This document shows positions 43,720 to 52,054 of a stretch of DNA of 64,000 nt, piece by piece; the first letter of the stretch is position 1; every line of letters starts with the position of its first letter. This DNA comes from Gordonibacter sp034932485 (GTDB lineage Bacteria > Actinomycetota > Coriobacteriia > Coriobacteriales > Eggerthellaceae): positions 62,001 to 126,000 of the forward strand of contig JAYFOQ010000002.1 of NCBI GenBank assembly GCA_034932485.1. Reading direction: 5' to 3'. The position numbers and the translations under genes were made by a program. The notes beneath the pieces were generated by a model. The model had not been told where the DNA came from, searched no databases, and saw nothing but the letters and a program-made list of their open reading frames with translations.

Positions 43720-45498
43720 TTAAACTTCTTTCACCGCATTCTTACCCGCGACATAGCCGTAAAACAAGGCCATCGAGTGGCTAACGCCCTTCAAGCTAAT
43801 AGGATACTGCACAGCAAAGCGGTCACCCTGGATATTGCCTGCAGCATAGAGACCTTCAATCACGTCTCCTTCGGTGCTGTAGACATGGGCCTCTTCATCA
43901 CTAGAGAGGCCACCCAAACAGGTAAGCATCAACGCAGGTTCCATCTTTACCGCGTAGAACGGTGCCGTTCCGAGCGGGAATAAACGTGAGGCAACCTTGC
44001 CGAAGTCTTCATCCTTACCCGCAGCAGCCAATTCGTTGTAGCGCTTGATGGAGGCGATCGCCGTTTCTTTGTCGATATCACCCATAGCCTCGAGCAATGC
44101 TTCTATGGTATCTGCCTTAATGCAGCGACCTTCAGCCACCGCAGCATCAAGCTTAGCCTGAGACTTGTAGTTGCGGTATGTTGCATTATTTTTAGGCAGC
44201 GATTCGTCATAGTAGCATGCAACTCCATGTCCAGCTGGCATAAAAGGTAGTTGCTCTTTCCAGTTACCGTCCCATATCTGATAAGAGGTCTTGTCCTTCA
44301 GAAGCTCAATCTGGTTCTCTACCTGCTGACCAGGCACGTCTTCATTCATGAAGCGCTTACCGTGCTTATCCAGCTGCAAGAAGCCCGCAATGCCCATGAC
44401 ACCCTCACCACTAATATCGGCACCACCACCCATATGATGAATCATTGGCGCATGATGCTGTTGGATGGCGGCACCAGCCCACGCACCCAGCTTCAGCCCG
44501 TCTCCCGTATTCGTAGGTTTACCCTCAACGTCCATATTCGGCCAGATTTCAGCAATACCATTCTGCACAACTTCGGGGCAGTAGTAACCCAGAATATCGG
44601 TGTTGCTGGCATAGTCTCCGGTAGCAAGGATGACACCTTTTTTGGCGGTGGCCTTCACATAGCTGCCGTCAGAGGCATTGCGAGCATAGCAACCCACGCA
44701 ACGACCATCTTCCATGATAAGTTTTTCGACAAAGTGACCGTAATAAGGCTCAACACCATTTGCCACCGCTATTTCCATGTTAGCTTTAAGCACGGGTGCC
44801 TGACTCGGCAAAAGCTCAACCGAACTAGGGTAAACAGGATGCTGCTCTTTGGTCCAATCGTAAGCTTCCGGCAGAGGATAAAAAATAGGAATAAGAAATG
44901 ATGCGGCATTCGCATCCGGCACTTCAGCGCGCGTGCTGTCGCAAATGTAGAGATCCTTCTTGGCCCCAATATACCAGTCGAACACGTTGGCGCTGCCTTC
45001 GGCCCACTTGCTTACCAGAGAGCGCTTCGTCTTGTAGGAGCACTCATCCATGTGGTGGTCGACCATCTGAGCCGGGTCAAACGTATCGCGGCCCCAACGC
45101 GCTTGCAGATCGCCGTTAATGACGGCAAACTCACCACTGCGACACTGCGGACCCTCAGCCTTATCAAACACAACCACCTTCGCGCCTTCCTCGGAAGCTG
45201 CACGAGCGGCAGCAACACCAGCAAGGCCGCATCCGATAATTACAATATCGGCCTCGACGGTGGTCTTCACCTCTGAGTCGGCGATTACTGGCTCGGACCC
45301 CAACCAGGTAAGCTCGCCCGTCGCCGCGCCGCCAACAACACTGTTTGCGGTGGCTGTCTTGGCCCCACTTTCTTTTGCTGTTCCCTCTTTGGACTGAGGC
45401 GCACAACCCGCAAGACCCATGAACGCCGCAGCACCTGCAGCCGTTGCACCCAACCCCAGAAACTGACGTCGGTTTAGCGCATGCTTACTTTCGAACAT
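43720..45498 (-). CDS. Tat-exported FAD-dependent reductase (fumarate reductase/flavocytochrome c flavin-domain family)
   Basis: A 592-residue exported flavoprotein. It starts at the ATG at 45498 with AAGGAGG six bases upstream. A twin-arginine signal (LNRRQFLGLGATAAGAAAFMGLAGC) ends in a lipobox-like Cys, so it is probably membrane-anchored outside the cell membrane. The FAD-binding DIVIIGCGLAGVAAARAASEEGAKVVVFD lies near residue 80, and the family VILATGDYASN and NIQGDRFAVQYPISLKG segments follow. No heme-binding cytochrome domain is present. Such proteins in Eggerthellaceae reduce enoate-type electron acceptors; the substrate here is unknown. Confidence 0.9.
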   Translation of the reverse strand: MFESKHALNRRQFLGLGATAAGAAAFMGLAGCAPQSKEGTAKESGAKTATANSVVGGAATGELTWLGSEPVIADSEVKTTVEADIVIIGCGLAGVAAARAASEEGAKVVVFDKAEGPQCRSGEFAVINGDLQARWGRDTFDPAQMVDHHMDECSYKTKRSLVSKWAEGSANVFDWYIGAKKDLYICDSTRAEVPDANAASFLIPIFYPLPEAYDWTKEQHPVYPSSVELLPSQAPVLKANMEIAVANGVEPYYGHFVEKLIMEDGRCVGCYARNASDGSYVKATAKKGVILATGDYASNTDILGYYCPEVVQNGIAEIWPNMDVEGKPTNTGDGLKLGAWAGAAIQQHHAPMIHHMGGGADISGEGVMGIAGFLQLDKHGKRFMNEDVPGQQVENQIELLKDKTSYQIWDGNWKEQLPFMPAGHGVACYYDESLPKNNATYRNYKSQAKLDAAVAEGRCIKADTIEALLEAMGDIDKETAIASIKRYNELAAAGKDEDFGKVASRLFPLGTAPFYAVKMEPALMLTCLGGLSSDEEAHVYSTEGDVIEGLYAAGNIQGDRFAVQYPISLKGVSHSMALFYGYVAGKNAVKEV

Positions 45499-45605
45499 AT
45501 CCATCCTCCTTCGCATAGGCGATAGCGGTCTCATTGTTTAGGCTCCCTCATGCCTAAAACCGCCCTTCCAACGACATGCATGCTACGCCGCATAGGAAAA
45601 ATGAT

Positions 45606-45657
45606 GCTATCGCCTAAGCAGGTGAATTGCCTGATAGCGTGTCACCTAAAGAGGTGA
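45606..45657 (-). promoter_or_regulatory. repeated operator-like sites upstream of the flavin reductase
   Basis: CGCCTAAGCAGGTGA (45611-45625) and CACCTAAAGAGGTGA (45643-45657) are near-identical and start 32 bases apart, about three helical turns. The second is the core of a perfect palindrome, TCACCTAAAGAGGTGA (45642-45657). They lie 113-160 bases upstream of the reductase start and are candidates for binding by the adjacent LuxR regulator. Confidence 0.55.
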
Positions 45658-45736
45658 TTACCCCCCGAGACTTCTCTCTTAGAGGTACGCTGCCAGAGGT
45701 TTAATTCCGACTGCTCAGGAGGCGTTACCAAGAACG

Positions 45737-46585
45737 CTAGGAGAACTTGCGCAGTGTGAGCGAGCCGCTTGCCATGTCGAAGTCGAACGTGGCCTCGCCG
45801 CTCCCATAACGATACCGCTCTTCACCTTGCATCGTAAGTTCGAAGTCGCTGTTAAAGTTTCCGGACATCTTATTCACCGTCGCAGTAAAACCCGGATTGT
45901 CGGGTATAGCAAGCATCACGTTGCCGCTCGTCATGTCTGCATCGATTGTCTTGGGGCAAACGCTTTCGCACGTAACCTCAGCCCTACCTGAAGCAACGCC
46001 TACTCTGACGCTGTCGACAAAAATGCCCTGCGCGCGCATGGTACCACTGGCTGCATCGAGAACAAGCTGACGCGCCCAAACACCTTGTGCATCCAATTTG
46101 CCGGAGGCTAGCTGCACCTGCAATGTATCGCAGGAAATTCCATCCACCGCATAGTCGCCCGATGCGCCATCGATACTCAGAACACCCAGATTCTCTGCTA
46201 GAGATCTTGGTATGCGTACCTCAAGGTGCTTGGACCCCATACTCATACATGACCACCCACTACCGTAGTCAATTTTCAATGTATCACCCACTACCGACCA
46301 ACGCATGGACTGCGCCTTTGACAGCATGCCATTGGAGGTTTCAATCAGCTGTATCTGATCGCCCTCACCCACAGCAATACTTGTGGAACCAGCGGCCCAA
46401 TCTATTTCAATGTTTTTGACGCCTTCGACACCCACGCTCGCATTTCCCCGCATCTGGCTTGTGCCGTCAATCGACCATAACTTCCATGAGGAACAACTGC
46501 CAAAGCCAGCAATCAAAAACAATGCGAGGGCAAGTAAAATAATAAGCGCAACCTTCACGCAGGATTGCGCGGTAAGTCTAGCCAT
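45737..46585 (-). CDS. DUF4097-type beta-repeat protein with one membrane helix
   Basis: A 282-residue protein. A single N-terminal membrane helix (VALIILLALALFLIAGFGSC) is followed by a repeating beta-strand domain (SGSGDYAVDGI, ASGKLDAQGV, ASGTMRAQGI, TSGNVMLAIP, MASGSLTLRKF), typical of DUF4097 adhesin-like proteins. ATG at 46585 with GGGAGG. It starts 13 bases after the XRE regulator gene and is probably co-transcribed. DUF4097 proteins commonly accompany such membrane-linked regulators; their function is unclear. Confidence 0.85.
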   Translation of the reverse strand: MARLTAQSCVKVALIILLALALFLIAGFGSCSSWKLWSIDGTSQMRGNASVGVEGVKNIEIDWAAGSTSIAVGEGDQIQLIETSNGMLSKAQSMRWSVVGDTLKIDYGSGWSCMSMGSKHLEVRIPRSLAENLGVLSIDGASGDYAVDGISCDTLQVQLASGKLDAQGVWARQLVLDAASGTMRAQGIFVDSVRVGVASGRAEVTCESVCPKTIDADMTSGNVMLAIPDNPGFTATVNKMSGNFNSDFELTMQGEERYRYGSGEATFDFDMASGSLTLRKFS

Positions 46586-46598
46586 AGTTCGGCCCTCC

Positions 46599-47345
46599 CT
46601 ATTTTCGGTAGTTTGGGTCGTTTTCAATGATATGGGCAATCCAATAATAGAGCGGGATGGTAAGGAAGATTACCCACGCGGGATGCCAGTTAGCAAAAAA
46701 GAATCCTGAAAGCAGGAACAGAACCACACAAAGCACCGGGTACGGAAATGTTGTCCAAGGGCCACCTTTCTTGGCTGGCTCCGGCTGGTTGTACGGCTGC
46801 TGAGGATAGCCAGTGGGAGGCGGAGGCACCGAAACGCCTGGGTGAGATTGGGTGTAAGTGGGGGCACCCGAGACAGGCGCTTGCTGCCCATAGCTGGGCG
46901 CAGAAAACTGATTGACCTCAGATGATGCAGCTTGCGCAGCCTCAAACTGCGCAGCGCGCGAGGCGGCCGACTCAGCGACCTTCACCTGCGCGGCCACTTG
47001 AGCCTGAACATTGCTGGCAGCAGCAGCGGCCTGTGCTGCGGTCTGCGCAGCGACGCTTGCTGCTTCAGCCGCAGCACATACTTGAGCCTCTGCACTCTCT
47101 GTCTTATCTTGAGCCTCAAACCTTACGTCATCGGCAATATCCTCGTCGACGCGGAGAAGCTCATCGAGGGTGATGCCATATAGCTTTGCCAGTGCGATAA
47201 GGTTTCCCGTATCGGGAGAAGATTCAGCACGCTCCCATTTTGACACCGCTTGACGCGAGAGACCCAAATTCTCGGCAAGCTCTTCTTGACTGTACCCCTT
47301 ATCGCGCCGCATTTCCGCAAGGCGCTGGGCAATTTCCACGTTCAT
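46599..47345 (-). CDS. XRE-family regulator with alanine-rich linker and C-terminal membrane helices
   Basis: A 248-residue protein. The helix-turn-helix (MNVEIAQRLAEMRRDKGYSQEELAENLGLSRQAVSKWERAESSPDTGNLIALAKLYGITLDELL, residues 1-64) is followed by a long alanine/glutamine-rich probable coiled coil (about 80-145), a proline-rich stretch (SVPPPPTGYPQQPYNQPEP) and two membrane helices. It therefore tethers a DNA-binding domain to the membrane. ATG at 47345 with GGAAGGGA. It likely controls itself and the DUF4097 gene; repeated GGTTGC sites lie upstream. Confidence 0.87.
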   Translation of the reverse strand: MNVEIAQRLAEMRRDKGYSQEELAENLGLSRQAVSKWERAESSPDTGNLIALAKLYGITLDELLRVDEDIADDVRFEAQDKTESAEAQVCAAAEAASVAAQTAAQAAAAASNVQAQVAAQVKVAESAASRAAQFEAAQAASSEVNQFSAPSYGQQAPVSGAPTYTQSHPGVSVPPPPTGYPQQPYNQPEPAKKGGPWTTFPYPVLCVVLFLLSGFFFANWHPAWVIFLTIPLYYWIAHIIENDPNYRK

Positions 47346-47408
47346 GAAAGATCCCTTCCGTGTTACTTGAGCCATAGTCTTTCTCTTTCATCTACGGGTT
47401 CAAAGGTA

Positions 47409-47468
47409 CGGTTGCATGAGCGGTTGCACCAGCAAGTCTGGTAATCATTTTACGCAACCTGCGGTTGC
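47409..47468 (-). promoter_or_regulatory. GGTTGC repeat cluster upstream of the XRE regulator
   Basis: Two CGGTTGCA copies (47409-47416 and 47421-47428) stand 12 bases apart. A palindrome GCAACC-TGC-GGTTGC (47454-47468) follows. All are within 125 bases upstream of the regulator start, fitting an autoregulatory operator for the XRE protein. Confidence 0.5.
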
Positions 47469-47536
47469 CTAGATTTGTGAACTGGTTTTTTGCGGAAAAT
47501 TAAAAGAAAAGCATCCCTGATTTAACACAAGAAACA

Positions 47537-48109
47537 TTAGCGTACTTGATCGCGCAAAGCCTTAAGTTTCGTCAAGGTGGCCGCGTCTATACGAGAAGCA
47601 ACCGTATTCTTTTCAGCCACCTTCGGAGTATCGTCAAGACGAGCTTCTTCATAGTGCATGCTCAGTTCACGCGAGAAGCCATCGGCACTCATGCGGTCCA
47701 CACCAAAGCCAAAAACGGTATCTTGTATGGTGGCATCGCTGGTAACCACCAATGTTTCCACCTGGCGCTCACGGGCATCGTGAGCCAGTCTCTCAATAAC
47801 CTTATCGGCCGACTGCCCCGCAGGTGAAAACATAATACGCACACCCCCTACAGTCTGAGCATCGCCCGTAGAGAACGCATTGTGTGCGCCATCGAACACA
47901 ACGATGGCACGCCAGTCATGACCGGCGTAGTTCACCACGTCGTTAATAAGTGTTTCACGTGCCGTATTAAAGGTATCGTCAGTATAATCGGGCCCCGCAA
48001 TGCGTTGGTAGCGACTACCCGAACGCAGCACGTTATACCCATCAACAAGCAGTAGTTTTTTTCGTTGAGTGCTCACCGTCAACCTAGTAGTTTTGCCTAA
48101 GCCACTCAT
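47537..48109 (-). CDS. NYN-domain protein (YacP/Rae1-like ribonuclease family)
   Basis: A 190-residue predicted PIN-like nuclease. The N-terminal strand with the key Asp (KLLLVDGYNVLRSG, about residues 18-31), the RAIVVFDGAHNAFSTG segment and VETLVVTSDATIQDTVFG match the YacP/NYN family, which includes the ribosome-associated endonuclease Rae1. It overlaps the 3' end of rlmB by 26 bases if the ATG at 48109 is used; GTG at 48076 is an alternative. Ribosome- or rRNA-linked context fits. Confidence 0.82.
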   Translation of the reverse strand: MSGLGKTTRLTVSTQRKKLLLVDGYNVLRSGSRYQRIAGPDYTDDTFNTARETLINDVVNYAGHDWRAIVVFDGAHNAFSTGDAQTVGGVRIMFSPAGQSADKVIERLAHDARERQVETLVVTSDATIQDTVFGFGVDRMSADGFSRELSMHYEEARLDDTPKVAEKNTVASRIDAATLTKLKALRDQVR

Positions 48110-48830
48110 ACATGCACGCGGTAGAGGCCTGCGCTACGTTCAGAGAGGCCACCTCACCTTCGATAGGCAGCTTCACTAAGAAGTCACAGCTTTCCTTGAC
48201 CACACGGGAAAGTCCTTCAGATTCGTTTCCCATAACCAGTGCGATTTTGCCCTTCAGATTTGCCTTCCAGATAAGATCGTCGGCATGTTCGCTCGCGCCC
48301 GCTATCCAGAAGCCTCGCTCTTTGAGGCGCGCCATGACCTGAATAAGATTCGGCACCTGCGCCACGGGAAGGTGAGTAATGGCACCAGCTGAACTTTTAT
48401 AGGTAGATGCATCGACACGCACGCTTCGTTTGTTCGGGATAACAATGCCGCTGGCGCCCACAACTTCAGCGCTACGAGCAATGGCACCTAAGTTACCAGC
48501 ATCGGTCAGATGGTCAAGTATAATCACGAGAGCACGACCATCGTGCTCGTCGGCATAAGCAGCGGCCGCAGCTTCGATTTGTGTAATATCAACATAGCCA
48601 AAAGGCTTAGCCTCCGCCATAACACCTTGATGACTACCACGAGCAGATTTCTCTTCGAGTTCTTTGCGTGGCACCGTAATTACCGGTACATCAAATCGTT
48701 TTGCCTTGCGCAAAATATCTTCCACCAGACCGTCGCGCTTGGTATTATCGGCCAGTAAAATACGCTTCATGGGCACCTGCGTGCGCAGGGCCTCGATAAC
48801 GGGGCGTTTGCCCTCGATGTAATCTGCCAT
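48084..48830 (-). CDS. rlmB: 23S rRNA (guanosine-2'-O)-methyltransferase RlmB family
   Basis: SPOUT-fold methyltransferase for the ribosomal peptidyl-transferase region (G2251 in E. coli). The substrate-binding N-terminal domain (MADYIEGKRPVIEALRTQ) precedes the trefoil-knot domain: ILDHLTDAGNLGAIARSAEVVGASGIVIP, IALVMGNESEGLSR and VASLNVAQASTACMYEWLR. The length is 248 residues from the ATG at 48830, which fits the family. The NYN-domain gene follows with overlap. Confidence 0.92.
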   Translation of the reverse strand: MADYIEGKRPVIEALRTQVPMKRILLADNTKRDGLVEDILRKAKRFDVPVITVPRKELEEKSARGSHQGVMAEAKPFGYVDITQIEAAAAAYADEHDGRALVIILDHLTDAGNLGAIARSAEVVGASGIVIPNKRSVRVDASTYKSSAGAITHLPVAQVPNLIQVMARLKERGFWIAGASEHADDLIWKANLKGKIALVMGNESEGLSRVVKESCDFLVKLPIEGEVASLNVAQASTACMYEWLRQNY

Positions 48831-49011
48831 TGGTCGTCGCTTTCCGCAGAAGTGGCGTGCTTTTGGCACCTGCCCTGCGTTCGAAATTCATATCCGGTTG
48901 GAAAGTGTACCACGAGACATCGAGCTGTATGGATGCCCCGATAAAATCAGCGTGAACGAGCACGGTACGCGCACGATCATATGCACGTTTCACACGCACA
49001 ACACCGAAGCG

Positions 49012-49458
49012 TTAGAGATTGACCATTTCATAGTCCAAACAGGTTGGACGGTACAGAGCAACGAATTCCGCAGGTGTCATGGCCGGAACCGGAGAATGGA
49101 CGAAGTCGGCCTTATTGCGCGTAACAATGAAATCGACTTCGCGGCGTTTAGCCGTGTAGGCTATCAAAGCGTCCTCGAAATCCGCCATATCGCTTTCGCG
49201 GGCGCAGCGACAATCCACGTCGATCACATCCAGTGTCTCGGCAATCTCCATTATCGACCCAAAGGCATCGCGCGATTCCTTGCGCGGCAGGTACTTGTGT
49301 GCAGTAAGTAAGTACACGATGCTTGGAGCCATACTTGAAGTAACACATGGCTTAAAATTCTTGTACAAGGCAATATCGAGCGCTTGGTACGACTCGACAA
49401 AATCGTCGGTGCTTCCCCAAATGTCGATAAAGACGTTGACGTCGAACAGCACTTTCAT
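49012..49458 (-). CDS. PIN-domain toxin (VapC-like)
   Basis: A 148-residue predicted ribonuclease toxin. The PIN fold acidic residues are present: FDVNVFIDIW at the N-terminus, DFEDALIAYTAKRREVDFIVTRNKADF (about 105-131) carrying the Asp pair. The ATG at 49458 overlaps the antitoxin stop (ATGA), the classical toxin-antitoxin coupling. No signs of degradation are visible. Confidence 0.88.
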   Translation of the reverse strand: MKVLFDVNVFIDIWGSTDDFVESYQALDIALYKNFKPCVTSSMAPSIVYLLTAHKYLPRKESRDAFGSIMEIAETLDVIDVDCRCARESDMADFEDALIAYTAKRREVDFIVTRNKADFVHSPVPAMTPAEFVALYRPTCLDYEMVNL

Positions 49459-49763
49459 ACGCGAACACCAGGTCGATGCTTCCATTCGAGATGCTTGCGA
49501 CGCTCTTCACGATAATCGAAATCGGGAGGGACGGATACTATGCCAACCATCGACCGTAGCAACTCGCGCTTTCGGTGAATCTCCTCCTGCTCCGACAGCA
49601 GCGAATCTCTTAGAAACGTCGGTATCTCCTGAGTTTCCTCCAGCTGGCAAAAAAGGTCACGTACCACTTTAGACACGCTCACGCCCTCTCGCGAGAGAAC
49701 TTGCATCCCGCGCTCTTTCAAATCTTCAGGCAGACGTACGTTCAAGGTAGCCATGGCTGACAT
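49455..49763 (-). CDS. RelB/DinJ-like antitoxin
   Basis: A 102-residue protein starting MSAMATLNVRLPEDLKERGMQVLSREGVSVSKVVRDLF, the ribbon-helix-helix DNA-binding pattern of RelB/DinJ antitoxins. The middle and charged C-terminus (REERRKHLEWKHRPG) would bind the toxin. ATG at 49763 follows GGAGGG. The operator palindrome lies directly upstream. The partner is a PIN-type toxin rather than a RelE or YafQ type, a mixed pairing. Confidence 0.85.
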   Translation of the reverse strand: MSAMATLNVRLPEDLKERGMQVLSREGVSVSKVVRDLFCQLEETQEIPTFLRDSLLSEQEEIHRKRELLRSMVGIVSVPPDFDYREERRKHLEWKHRPGVRV

Positions 49764-49792
49764 GAGCCCTCCATTCATTTTTGCTTGCCACG

Positions 49793-49829
49793 ATTATAAC
49801 AGATTGCATTACGTAATGCAATCTGTTAT
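49793..49829 (-). promoter_or_regulatory. toxin-antitoxin promoter within a 34-base perfect palindrome
   Basis: The palindrome spans 49796-49829 with no mismatches (each arm ATAACAGATTGCATTAC and its complement). On the minus strand a near-consensus promoter, TTGCAT-N17-TATAAT, lies across it, with the -10 box ending at 49793. A repressor bound here would block the promoter, matching autoregulation by the RHH antitoxin. Confidence 0.85.
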
Positions 49830-49867
49830 CAAGATCACCTAGGCCGCTTCCAGAGCGACAAAACTGT

Positions 49868-50635
49868 CTATCGTTTGTCCTTGCGGCGCTTGCGCTTCGC
49901 CATACGAGCCCCACCTTGCAGGAACACACCGGAAACTAGCCGCCCCACTGAGCCAAACCCACGTGCAACATGTGGCGTCAAATCGGCCTCAGGTCTCGTT
50001 TTCCAATCGAAATACACGCTCCAGTAGCGCAGAAGCACAACTACGAAAACACAAGCCACCCCAGCAAGGGGAAGCGGACACGATGTATAGGCCAAAACAA
50101 CAAATATGAATGCCCCGCCTAATCCCGCCACCGCATAAAAATTGGATTGTCTGAAAATACCAGGCGTCTCCCCCACACAGATATCGCGAAGAGCGCCGCC
50201 TCCCACTGCCGTAACGGCACCCAGGATAACCGAGAGCACGAACCCCTCGCCAAAGGTGAATGCCTTACTAGCACCCGCCAAGGCAAACAAGCCCACCGAG
50301 AGCGCATCAGCGAAGAACACTGTTGCATCAAGGTGCTTGAACAACCCCCGAAAGTAAAAGACAAACACGCAAATAATTATGCAAATAACCACCAAGTCAG
50401 GATGAGCAGTAAAATATACGCCCGAACCCTGCATGAGAGTATCGCGAATAATTCCGCCACCGTAACCGGTAAGCAGACCCAAAACGACAGTACCGATAAT
50501 ATCAAGCTTGCGATCGCACGCAAATAACGCGCCCGTCAGCACCCCTACCACAACAGAGAAGTAGTCGATGCCCCACGGAACCGTGAGCACTTGTCCCTCA
50601 GTGAATATTGAGTCGATAAACCCCGCAATGTCCAT
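49868..50635 (-). CDS. TRIC-type / UPF0126 membrane protein
   Basis: A 255-residue protein made of a duplicated membrane unit. Each half carries the UPF0126 glycine-rich motif (LGLLTGYGGGIIRDTLMQ and LGAVTAVGGGALRDICVGE). The family includes prokaryotic trimeric intracellular cation (TRIC) channels. I chose the ATG at 50635 (MDIAGFIDSIF), because GGGAAGG lies before it; an upstream extension overlaps ogt and is not family-like. A basic C-terminus (MAKRKRRKDKR) follows. Confidence 0.9.
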   Translation of the reverse strand: MDIAGFIDSIFTEGQVLTVPWGIDYFSVVVGVLTGALFACDRKLDIIGTVVLGLLTGYGGGIIRDTLMQGSGVYFTAHPDLVVICIIICVFVFYFRGLFKHLDATVFFADALSVGLFALAGASKAFTFGEGFVLSVILGAVTAVGGGALRDICVGETPGIFRQSNFYAVAGLGGAFIFVVLAYTSCPLPLAGVACVFVVVLLRYWSVYFDWKTRPEADLTPHVARGFGSVGRLVSGVFLQGGARMAKRKRRKDKR

Positions 50636-50646
50636 GCAGGCCTTCC

Positions 50647-51177
50647 CTACAAAGCCGTGCCACGAGCTGGAATGGTTAGGCCACTCAAATCGACACCTTC
50701 CAGTTCCAGCAAGGCAATCTTTTTTTGCAAACCACCCGCATAACCCGTAAGACTGCCGCCAGAGCCTACGACGCGATGGCAAGGCAAGATAATGGAGATA
50801 GGATTATGACCCACGGCGCCCCCAACTGCCCGGGCGGAAGTACGCGCACCGGTCTGTTTCTCGATGCTTCGCGCTAACTCGCCGTACGTAACCAACTGTC
50901 CATAGGGAATCTGAGCAAGCATGCCCCATACCCGTTGGCGAAATGCCGTCCCGCGAGGACGAACCGCCGGAAGCGCGCCTGGGTCTTCGCCCGCAAAATA
51001 GCGGTCGAGCCACGCACGCGCTTCTCTTAATATGGGTAGATCGGGACGCTGTTCGGTTTCGCCAAGGGTAGCCTCGAAATATTTCTGGCCGTCAAGCCAT
51101 AGTCCGACGAGAGCTTCTCCGTCACTCGCAACAGTGAGGGGACCAACGGGCGAATTGAAGGTATCGAGGTAATCCAT
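50647..51177 (-). CDS. ogt: methylated-DNA-protein-cysteine methyltransferase
   Basis: Repairs O6-methylguanine by transferring the methyl to its own cysteine. The active-site PCHRVVGSGGSLTGYAGG (about residues 131-148) and the helix-turn-helix region (PYGQLVTYGELARSIEKQTGARTSARAVGGAVGHNP) are intact. The 176-residue length is normal. AGGAG precedes the ATG at 51177, and the stop lies 11 bases before the TRIC-like gene. Confidence 0.95.
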   Translation of the reverse strand: MDYLDTFNSPVGPLTVASDGEALVGLWLDGQKYFEATLGETEQRPDLPILREARAWLDRYFAGEDPGALPAVRPRGTAFRQRVWGMLAQIPYGQLVTYGELARSIEKQTGARTSARAVGGAVGHNPISIILPCHRVVGSGGSLTGYAGGLQKKIALLELEGVDLSGLTIPARGTAL

Positions 51178-51329
51178 AAAGTGCTCCTGTCGTTAGCAGA
51201 ATTACAGGACGGTCCCCATCATATCGAGCAGAGAAACCTGCGGGGATGCCGCACCCATTCGCACGATTATCTTCCGCACTCATGAAACCATACCTTGCCG
51301 TTAGAAGCTAGCCGCTTTCGCTACCGAGA

Positions 51330-51965
51330 TTATCGATTTATTGAAGTTCGATGCCACCTCAAGATACCCTCAGTAAGACCAAGCAGACAATCGAAGTAGC
51401 CTTGAGGGAACACACCGGAAACTCGACTACGGAAAGTGCCGATCCAATTCAAAGGATGAAAATCGATGAACTCTCCCACTTCAAGAATATCAATCTGCTT
51501 CGCGTCGTTGTCGAATATACGCGCGCAGATGGTCGATAAATACAGCAGCTCGATGCCCATATGATCCTCATACTGATTGTTTTCGTTTCTCACTTCCAAA
51601 CCCGCTTCGCGCAACAACTCACGCATCTGAAAAGTTGCCTCTCCAAAACCAACTGTTACCCCCTCGCGACAATAAAACGTCTCCCAGGGAGGAGCCGCTG
51701 GGGATGGTGGACCAATAAACAGACGCGTGTATTCTTCGGCGCTGCGTTGCACCGCAATATCTTCACCAAGTAGGGCCGCTTCTTTCGCATAACACACGAG
51801 GGCCTTGATTACACAACGGGTATCTTCATCTCCAAAATCAGGGAACGCTTCCCAAAATGCCGACTCAATGCCAACGCGTCCAGTCTGCGTCATAGGCTTC
51901 AAAAGCGAGTTACCCAAAAAACCGTACACTTCAGACAAAGTACCCCAAGGCAGACTGTTCTCCAT
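51330..51965 (-). CDS. TorD/DmsD-family chaperone for the molybdoenzyme
   Basis: A 211-residue all-helical chaperone that binds the twin-arginine signal of molybdopterin enzymes and helps cofactor insertion. The family-like region ETFYCREGVTVGFGEATFQMRELLREAGLEVRNENNQYEDHMGIELLYLS (about 97-146) and the H-P-L-x-W motif (IDFHPLNWIGTF) are visible. ATG at 51965 with AAAGGAGGG. It is the last gene of the dmsABC-type operon and probably serves the DmsA-like subunit. Confidence 0.9.
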   Translation of the reverse strand: MENSLPWGTLSEVYGFLGNSLLKPMTQTGRVGIESAFWEAFPDFGDEDTRCVIKALVCYAKEAALLGEDIAVQRSAEEYTRLFIGPPSPAAPPWETFYCREGVTVGFGEATFQMRELLREAGLEVRNENNQYEDHMGIELLYLSTICARIFDNDAKQIDILEVGEFIDFHPLNWIGTFRSRVSGVFPQGYFDCLLGLTEGILRWHRTSINR

Positions 51966-52008
51966 AACAAGCCCTCCTTTATCTCGTGCGGATTAAGACA
52001 ATAAACGA

Positions 52009-52044
52009 TTGGCCCGCACCAAAAAGAACTTTAGTACGGGCCAA
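52009..52044 (-). terminator. hairpin between the dmsC-like and torD-like genes
   Basis: Arms TTGGCCCG (52009-52016) and CGGGCCAA (52037-52044) with a 20-base loop. On the minus strand they are followed by TCGTTTATTG, a weak U-run. It may partially terminate the transcript so that less chaperone is made. Confidence 0.55.
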
Positions 52045-52054
52045 AAATCGAAAG

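Noticed and set aside
48900..49011. Extra small gene between rlmB and the PIN toxin
   Set aside because: Short open frames here have no ribosome-binding site and cross into neighbouring genes.
49796..49829. Palindrome as a Rho-independent terminator
   Set aside because: It has no U-run and coincides exactly with a promoter; an operator is the better reading.
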